Below, piece by piece: positions 35,187-40,129 of a DNA stretch of 40,129 bases. The translations under genes and the position numbers were made by a program. Under the pieces are notes generated by a model. The model was not told the origin of the DNA and searched no databases. It saw only the letters and a program-made list of their open reading frames with translations. Within the stretch, counting starts at the first letter, position 1. The number at the start of each line of letters is the position of its first letter. Origin of the DNA: Bacteroidota bacterium. Lineage in GTDB: Bacteria; Bacteroidota; Bacteroidia; Chitinophagales; Chitinophagaceae. The DNA lies in contig JABDFN010000007.1 of NCBI GenBank assembly GCA_013286485.1, forward strand, positions 1 to 40,129, read 5' to 3'.

Positions 35187-35254
35187 AGATTGATTTTTTA
35201 TTGTTAATAGAATGATTAGCTATTATTCGACTGTTACAAATTTGGTAGCACCAG

Positions 35255-35671
35255 TTAACCTCCGCTTGGCCATATGATTATTATATTATCCAGGGCATCG
35301 TCTACAGAATAGCTGGCAGTTTCTGATGAGCCGCAACCGGAAGTAAGGTTCACACTCGATGGAAATCCGGCACATACGTCACCTGTAAATCTCATTTGAC
35401 CGTCGTCTAATACTGTAATGCCCGACCATACTGCATTTATAGGTGGTGCGGCACCCGACCATGAAAGGTCGTTCACGCTATTGTAGGTTGCTATACCACC
35501 GGCAGCAAGCGTTATTGTTTGCGAAGTAAATGCAGCATCGCAGGTATTAGGGTTGGATACAACAACAGAAAAAGAAAAGCTGCAACTGGTATTGTTGTTG
35601 ACCGTGAATGTTTGTGCCCGCGCAATACTGCATGCGCTTAGCAGGGCAAGAATGAAAAAGAGTCGTTTCAT
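35255..35671 (-). CDS. Small exported protein (family member C1)
   Basis: A 138-residue exported protein, signal peptide about 1-19 (ending ARAQ). The mature sequence TFTVNNNTSCSFSFSV, NPNTCDAAFTS, ITLAAGG, LSWSGAAPPINAVW, TVLDDGQMRFTGDVCAGF and SGCGSSETASY is about three-quarters identical by eye to the protein at 37494, and shares its four cysteines. Stretches of DNA are identical too (for example 35299-35335 with 37538-37574). No catalytic residues or sorting domain are apparent. It is separated from its twin by a T9SS gene in the same orientation, which is consistent with a local duplication. Confidence 0.78.
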   Translation of the reverse strand: MKRLFFILALLSACSIARAQTFTVNNNTSCSFSFSVVVSNPNTCDAAFTSQTITLAAGGIATYNSVNDLSWSGAAPPINAVWSGITVLDDGQMRFTGDVCAGFPSSVNLTSGCGSSETASYSVDDALDNIIIIWPSGG

Positions 35672-35732
35672 AAAATTTAATTTAGATTAAAGACTATTAT
35701 TGTTTTATCTTAAAATAATTATGTTCAAAAGA

Positions 35733-37442
35733 TCAGTTTTTTGTAAACTTTCCTCCAAATACAGATCCATCAGCGCTTTCGAGATTCACCTGGTAAACTC
35801 CATTTGCTAATTGGGATATATCCACCTGTTCAACATTAAGGCCGTCGCTCACTTGTATACGCTGCACCAACCTTCCCATGTTATCATATATTTTTAAAAT
35901 GCCGCCCTTAAGTTTCTCATTAATCAAACTAACATTGATCTCGTTATCTGCAGGATTGGGAGCGATAGTAAGTGCAGAAGTTATATTCGGGTTTGCTGCT
36001 ATTATATGAGGGGCAGGTTTGCTTGAGGGAGGATTTTTTCCGCAGTCTGTATTTTCGTTACGCGGCAGGTCGTAAGCGTATACAATATCATTTACTTGTG
36101 TTAAATAGGCATCGTCAGGTGCTATGTATACAGTTGCGAAACCAGGAACATTAGCATTGCTGGGAGTGTCATTGCCAGGGCAATCGTATCCCCAGTCATC
36201 CTTTATGACAAAGGTGTTTGTATAAGTGCCATAGCAACCCGAAAATGTTGGGAAAGAGCTTGCTGTATTATAAGTAATAGAGAGTCCGGATTCTGCATCC
36301 GGAGCAGGGAAATTTGTATAACGAGTTAAAACTCCTGAATAATTTGTTTCGGCATATATTGCGCCGTTACCCATATCTAAGCCGCTAACACAAAGTTTAT
36401 TCCTGCCTTGGTCAACAGTTATTCCCATGCCTTGTGATATAGTACCGCTGTTCAGATAGTATTTTAAAAACGGGAAAGCAAGTGTATAAGGATTTATTTT
36501 CCCTATCATTATTTGCTCGTTTGTGAACCCTGTATATAATGTGCATGGCTTGCCTGATATACCGGTTATGCCTAAATCACCATCACCTACGTCTACCAGG
36601 CTATTGCCAAATAAAGTGGCGTTTGATGCATACACATTAAGTTGCACATCCTGGTAGTAAGAGCCTGCATCATCAAATACATATAACATCATGTTTGACC
36701 ACATACCGTCTGTAGCATTGCCAATAACAGCGTATCTTCCCTGGTAAGGAACAACTTGCTGAAAGTAAGCGCCAATGCCAATAAATGGACGATATGGTGA
36801 TATGCCGACTACTTGTTTAGCCCATATCAGGTTGCCATTTCCGTCTACAGAAAATATAAGAGCCATGTTTGGTGCACTCCATGGGCCTCCATCCAGGTAA
36901 CCGCATGTAATAAAATTACCCGTAGAAGTTTCAGCTATGCTGTATAGCATTCCTTTATTGTCAAACCTTCTATACCAGCTTACATTACCGCTGCCATCTG
37001 TTTTAAGCAGAAACATATCGTCGTAAACAATAGAAGGGTTACAATTGTTATTGCTTGTTTCACCATCGCGTCTCACGCCGCCGCAAATAATATAACCGCC
37101 ATCTGATGTATGCAGTGCATATTGGCATGTGAAGTAATCTGCAAGATTAGTGCAGTTTATTTCATCAATGTCAACATAGGTTTTTAGCCATTGAGAATTA
37201 AGAAAGTGGTCTATCTTCTCCAGTTGAATTCTTTGTAATATAAAACCACCTGCGGCCTGGTTGTTCAGACCTCCTATAAATGCTGGAAGCGTATTACCGG
37301 ATAAGATGTAAGCATTAGATGAGGGAACATAGTCGATGCCTTTATTTATAACATCGGGGAAATGCCTGTCCATGTTCTGGGCATTGCAGGTAAAAGCACA
37401 TATCAGAACTGCAGAAATGATCGAAAGGAGTATTTTTTTCAT
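35733..37442 (-). CDS. Secreted protein with T9SS type A sorting domain
   Basis: A 569-residue exported protein. It has a signal peptide (about 1-21, ending TCNAQ) and a large domain with repeated blade-like units (TSDGGYIICGG, DMFLLKTDGSGNVSWYRRF, TGNFITCGY, MALIFSVDGNGNLIWAKQV), suggesting a beta-propeller. The C-terminal T9SS type A domain (about 490-569) includes IAPNPADNEINV, KIYDNMGRLVQRI, LANGVYQVNLE and ends GGKFTKN. It is exported by the type IX system to the surface or medium. The substrate or partner is unknown. It is flanked by two nearly identical small secreted-protein genes, and may have been inserted or kept between them. Confidence 0.88.
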   Translation of the reverse strand: MKKILLSIISAVLICAFTCNAQNMDRHFPDVINKGIDYVPSSNAYILSGNTLPAFIGGLNNQAAGGFILQRIQLEKIDHFLNSQWLKTYVDIDEINCTNLADYFTCQYALHTSDGGYIICGGVRRDGETSNNNCNPSIVYDDMFLLKTDGSGNVSWYRRFDNKGMLYSIAETSTGNFITCGYLDGGPWSAPNMALIFSVDGNGNLIWAKQVVGISPYRPFIGIGAYFQQVVPYQGRYAVIGNATDGMWSNMMLYVFDDAGSYYQDVQLNVYASNATLFGNSLVDVGDGDLGITGISGKPCTLYTGFTNEQIMIGKINPYTLAFPFLKYYLNSGTISQGMGITVDQGRNKLCVSGLDMGNGAIYAETNYSGVLTRYTNFPAPDAESGLSITYNTASSFPTFSGCYGTYTNTFVIKDDWGYDCPGNDTPSNANVPGFATVYIAPDDAYLTQVNDIVYAYDLPRNENTDCGKNPPSSKPAPHIIAANPNITSALTIAPNPADNEINVSLINEKLKGGILKIYDNMGRLVQRIQVSDGLNVEQVDISQLANGVYQVNLESADGSVFGGKFTKN

Positions 37443-37493
37443 GAATTTTGTTTTTGATGGTTAAGAAAAAAGTAACTGAAATGAAAAATAATC

Positions 37494-37910
37494 TTAGCTA
37501 CCTGATGGCCAGACTATGACAATGTCATTTGAGTGGTCGTCTACAGAATAGCTGGCAGTTTCTGATGAGCCGCAGTTGGAGGTAAGATTTGCACTGGCTG
37601 TAAATCCGGCACATGCATCGCCGGTAAATCTCAATTGGCCATCATCAAGAACGGAAATGCCGGACCAAACTGCATTTATCGGTGGTGTGGCACCCGACCA
37701 TGATAGGTCATTCACAGTAGTGTAAGTGGCTATATCGCCTGCAGCTAAAGTCACAGTGTGTGATGTGTATGCGGCATCACAAGTATTTGGATTTGATGCG
37801 ATTACAGAGAATGAAAAGTTACAGCCGGTAGTGTTGTTAACTGTAAATGTTTGTGCCTGTGTTGATGTAAATACCCCGATTAGGGCAGCAATAAGAAAGA
37901 TCTTTTTCAT
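37494..37910 (-). CDS. Small exported protein (family member C2)
   Basis: A 138-residue exported protein, signal peptide about 1-19 (ending STQAQ). The mature part TFTVNNTTGCNFSFSV, NPNTCDAAYTS, VTLAAGD, LSWSGATPPINAVW, SVLDDGQLRFTGDACAGF and NCGSSETASY is a close paralog of the protein at 35255. Substitutions are mostly conservative, so both copies look functional. It is the first of the five minus-strand secreted-protein genes after the two-component system. A TAGCTTTG box (complement at 37946-37953) upstream resembles a -7 element, but no -33 partner was found. Confidence 0.78.
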   Translation of the reverse strand: MKKIFLIAALIGVFTSTQAQTFTVNNTTGCNFSFSVIASNPNTCDAAYTSHTVTLAAGDIATYTTVNDLSWSGATPPINAVWSGISVLDDGQLRFTGDACAGFTASANLTSNCGSSETASYSVDDHSNDIVIVWPSGS

Positions 37911-38085
37911 AAAATTGTTTTTTTTGAAATAGTTGATTGTAAAGTCAAAGCTATACTGCTATGCCATTGCTTTTTTGTAGAATGCGTTTGTAACTGAAAA
38001 TTTCAGGTAAGCGTAGTGGATAAATGGGTGAGCGTAAAAAGCATGCCCCCCGGTGAGAGTACAACTGTAATGCTATTCCGTTTTC

Positions 38086-38823
38086 TTAGTGTTTTAGTCT
38101 ATGAAAGAATTCTTCTTTCTTTCTGAAAGAGATGGGTAATTCATCATTATTGCACATAATTACTGAAGAGTCTAGCTTAGCTACTTTTTCTATGCAATCC
38201 ATATTAATAAGGTAGGATTTGTGAATGCGGAAAAAATTATTTGATTGTAATAAGTCTTCATATTCTTTTAAAAGCCTCGATACAAGATAATGCTTACCAT
38301 TTTGCAAATAAAAATGTGTATAATTATCTTCAGCTTTGCAGTAGATAATGTCTTTGATCCTTACAGGATAATAGCCTTCCATCGTAGATAATACAATTCT
38401 ATTAAAAGGAGCGTTGGGTTGTAAAGAATCTTTAAGAAAATGATAATGATCTATTGGAGGAGTTACTTGTTGTTTTATTTTTTGCACACATGCTTGCAGC
38501 TCTGCTATCTTTACAGGTTTCAATAAATAATCCAGTGCGGAAAATTTGATAGCTTTTAGTGCATATTCTTCATATGCTGTTACAAAAACGATCTTAAAAT
38601 TAATATCGTTCAGTTCTTCCAACAGATTAAACCCGTCGCCGCCCGGCATTTCTATATCCAGGAACACTGCATCAGGTTGTTTTTGTCGTATCATACTGGC
38701 GGCATCCATAATATTTGTGGCAGTGCCTTCTACTACAACATCGGTGCAATATTTTTTTAGTAGCTGCTGCATTGCCACTATACCTCTTTCTTCGTCATCG
38801 ACGATAATAACTCTCGTATCCAT
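38086..38823 (-). CDS. LytTR-family response regulator
   Basis: A 245-residue DNA-binding regulator. The receiver domain (about 1-120) has the acidic pocket D9-D10-E11, phospho-acceptor D56 in FLDIEMPGG, T82 and K102 (LLKPV). The LytTR DNA-binding domain covers about 145-245 (VRIKDIIYCKAEDNYTHFYL, LVSRLLKEYEDLL, FFRIHKSYLINMDCIEKV). Phosphorylation by the adjacent kinase should increase binding to LytTR sites, which are usually pairs of short direct repeats. It follows the kinase gene with one base between stop and start, so the two are co-expressed. It is likely to control genes for secreted or surface products, perhaps those just downstream; this is inference from position. Confidence 0.93.
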   Translation of the reverse strand: MDTRVIIVDDEERGIVAMQQLLKKYCTDVVVEGTATNIMDAASMIRQKQPDAVFLDIEMPGGDGFNLLEELNDINFKIVFVTAYEEYALKAIKFSALDYLLKPVKIAELQACVQKIKQQVTPPIDHYHFLKDSLQPNAPFNRIVLSTMEGYYPVRIKDIIYCKAEDNYTHFYLQNGKHYLVSRLLKEYEDLLQSNNFFRIHKSYLINMDCIEKVAKLDSSVIMCNNDELPISFRKKEEFFHRLKH

Positions 38824-38824
38824 A

Positions 38825-40129
38825 TTAGGTAAGTATTGGGATTAATATCTGAATAATAGTTCCGTTGTCAATAGGGTTTATTTGTTTTTTATCAATAATG
38901 GTTATGCTCCCTGCTTCGCCTTTTTCTGTGGTTATTAATTTTAAACGTTCCTCAAGCACCTTCAAAGCAGTAGATTCTTTTTTTTGGGTACCGTATTTCT
39001 TATCAGTATTTGAAAAGATACCTACACCATTGTCTTCTATTGTTGCTTTCAGAAGATCGCGCTGCCTTTCCATTGTAAAGGATACCTTCCCATCTTTTAC
39101 ATTAGATATGCCATGTTTGATCGCATTTTCCAACAAAGGTTGAAAAAGAGCAGGGACGATTTTTATTTCATCATCTAATAGCAACTTGTCAACATTTATT
39201 ATATATTCAAACTTGTTATTGAATCTTGTTTTTTCAAGCTGTAAATAATTTTTCAGAAAATCTATTTCCTCGTTAAGCGTTATATATGGCTTTCTGGAAT
39301 TCTCCAGCATTTTCCGCATAAGCATTGCAAAGTCATTAAGATAATTAAGGCCCTGCTCCTGTTTTTCGATCAGCATAAATTGCTGGATCGTATTGAGGGA
39401 GTTAAAAATAAAATGAGGGTTCATCTGGTATGCAAGGGATTTACTTTCTAATTCTGTTATCTTCTGGTAAAGAATGTTTCGCTGGTCTGCGCGTTTATGA
39501 ATTACCTTGATGCGGATATGCAACATATAATAGACTGTAAATACTAATATAATGGTCAACAATATATAAAACCATATAGCCTGGTACCAGTGCGGATTTA
39601 CAATTATTGTTAATAACGCGGGTTTGCTCCACGAACTATTGTATTTTTTTGCCCGGAACAGAAGGTTATGAATACCCGGTGAAAGATCTGATAATGATAT
39701 GTCTGTAGCTTTTGTATCATGCCAATCCGCATTATTTTCAAACCGATATTGGTACTGAACATCTGCAGGAGACTGATAAGTAATTGCTGTAAAATAGATG
39801 TTGATAAATCCTTTGAAGTAGTTAAAAATAACTGTGTCTCCAGGGTCAGTAATAGATTTGTTTTCCTTCCGAAAGTTTGTAATATATACTTTAGGAGGTG
39901 CTGAACTGCCCATTACATCATTCAATTTGAAAATGTCTGTTCCGTCTGCAGTGGCGGCATAAACATATGCGTCATCGGTAGTGATATTTTTTATGTCATC
40001 AGAAGTAAGGCCGATGTTAGATGTTACGTTATAGTATAGGTCTCCAGTGTTTCTGTTTAAAACAGAAATGCCGTGATTGGTAGCCAGCCATATGTAGTTT
40101 TTTTTGTCGTCATACAGTTTTTGACAAAC
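38825..40129 (-). CDS. Beta-propeller sensor histidine kinase (LytS type), 5' end outside window
   Basis: The frame is open to the window edge (434 codons seen), so the N-terminus is missing. The visible order is: the end of a two-component-regulator propeller (blades IWLATNHGISVLN and YVYAATADGTDIF, first 68 residues), a Y_Y_Y domain (YQYRFENNADWHDT, DLSPGIHNLLFRAK), a membrane helix (WFYILLTIILVFTVYYMLHI), and a His_kinase domain with the phospho-acceptor in YQMNPHFIFNSLN. A GHKL ATPase domain with N-box LLENAIKHGISN and DNGVGIF follows. It would sense a periplasmic ligand and phosphorylate the LytTR regulator encoded one base downstream. The ligand is unknown; relatives often sense glycans. 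The internal TTG at 39925 is not a true start. Confidence 0.93.
   Translation of the reverse strand, partial: VCQKLYDDKKNYIWLATNHGISVLNRNTGDLYYNVTSNIGLTSDDIKNITTDDAYVYAATADGTDIFKLNDVMGSSAPPKVYITNFRKENKSITDPGDTVIFNYFKGFINIYFTAITYQSPADVQYQYRFENNADWHDTKATDISLSDLSPGIHNLLFRAKKYNSSWSKPALLTIIVNPHWYQAIWFYILLTIILVFTVYYMLHIRIKVIHKRADQRNILYQKITELESKSLAYQMNPHFIFNSLNTIQQFMLIEKQEQGLNYLNDFAMLMRKMLENSRKPYITLNEEIDFLKNYLQLEKTRFNNKFEYIINVDKLLLDDEIKIVPALFQPLLENAIKHGISNVKDGKVSFTMERQRDLLKATIEDNGVGIFSNTDKKYGTQKKESTALKVLEERLKLITTEKGEAGSITIIDKKQINPIDNGTIIQILIPILT

Overview
The window looks like a chromosomal segment of a Bacteroidota bacterium, probably close to Chitinophagaceae or a related order. The evidence is: several secreted proteins ending in type IX secretion (T9SS type A) sorting domains; promoters that fit the Bacteroidota consensus TTTG-N19/20-TAnnTTTG (best upstream of atpB); few strong Shine-Dalgarno sites; an F-ATPase a subunit with a long exported N-terminus; and a LytTR regulator beside a beta-propeller/Y_Y_Y histidine kinase. 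The DNA is A/T-rich by eye. No rRNA, tRNA or CRISPR array was seen.

Layout. 1-7.2 kb: the end of a TPR protein, class I fructose-1,6-bisphosphatase, an SdpR-like repressor with an SdpI-like membrane protein under an operator that overlaps their promoter, an exported alpha/beta hydrolase, an MsbA-type ABC exporter and release factor 2 (prfB, without the programmed frameshift). 7.2-14.5 kb: two paralogous T9SS cargo proteins, a small lipoprotein, and a very long M1 peptidase whose C-terminal part looks like an Omp85-type outer-membrane beta barrel. 14.5-28.4 kb: a large accessory biosynthetic region. Its core is a tightly packed six-gene minus-strand operon (B12-type radical SAM, two methyltransferases, amidohydrolase, PglK-like ABC flippase, GT4 glycosyltransferase). 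Around it are a second B12-type radical SAM, a SPASM-type radical SAM, a flavin-reductase-like protein, a second GT4, a Wzz-like membrane protein and a nucleotidyltransferase. I do not recognise the pathway. It reads as synthesis and export of an unusual methylated, glycosylated, probably lipid-linked molecule, and it is the best candidate for an undescribed system.

28.4-32.9 kb: the F-type ATP synthase operon atpB-E-F-H-A with a near-perfect promoter, a hairpin between atpE and atpF, and a strong terminator after atpA; atpG is not in its usual place. 32.9-33.3 kb: a decayed IS1595/ISXO2-type transposase tail ending at two hairpin elements. 33.3-34.2 kb: a CPBP intramembrane protease. 34.2-37.9 kb: four small exported cysteine-containing proteins sharing a G[DN]xC motif, with a T9SS protein between two close paralogs. 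38.1-40.1 kb: a LytTR response regulator and its histidine kinase, which runs off the window.

Gene boundaries and family assignments come from reading open frames, motifs and spacing. No database search was run. Where I give an alternative start, the reason is in the entry.
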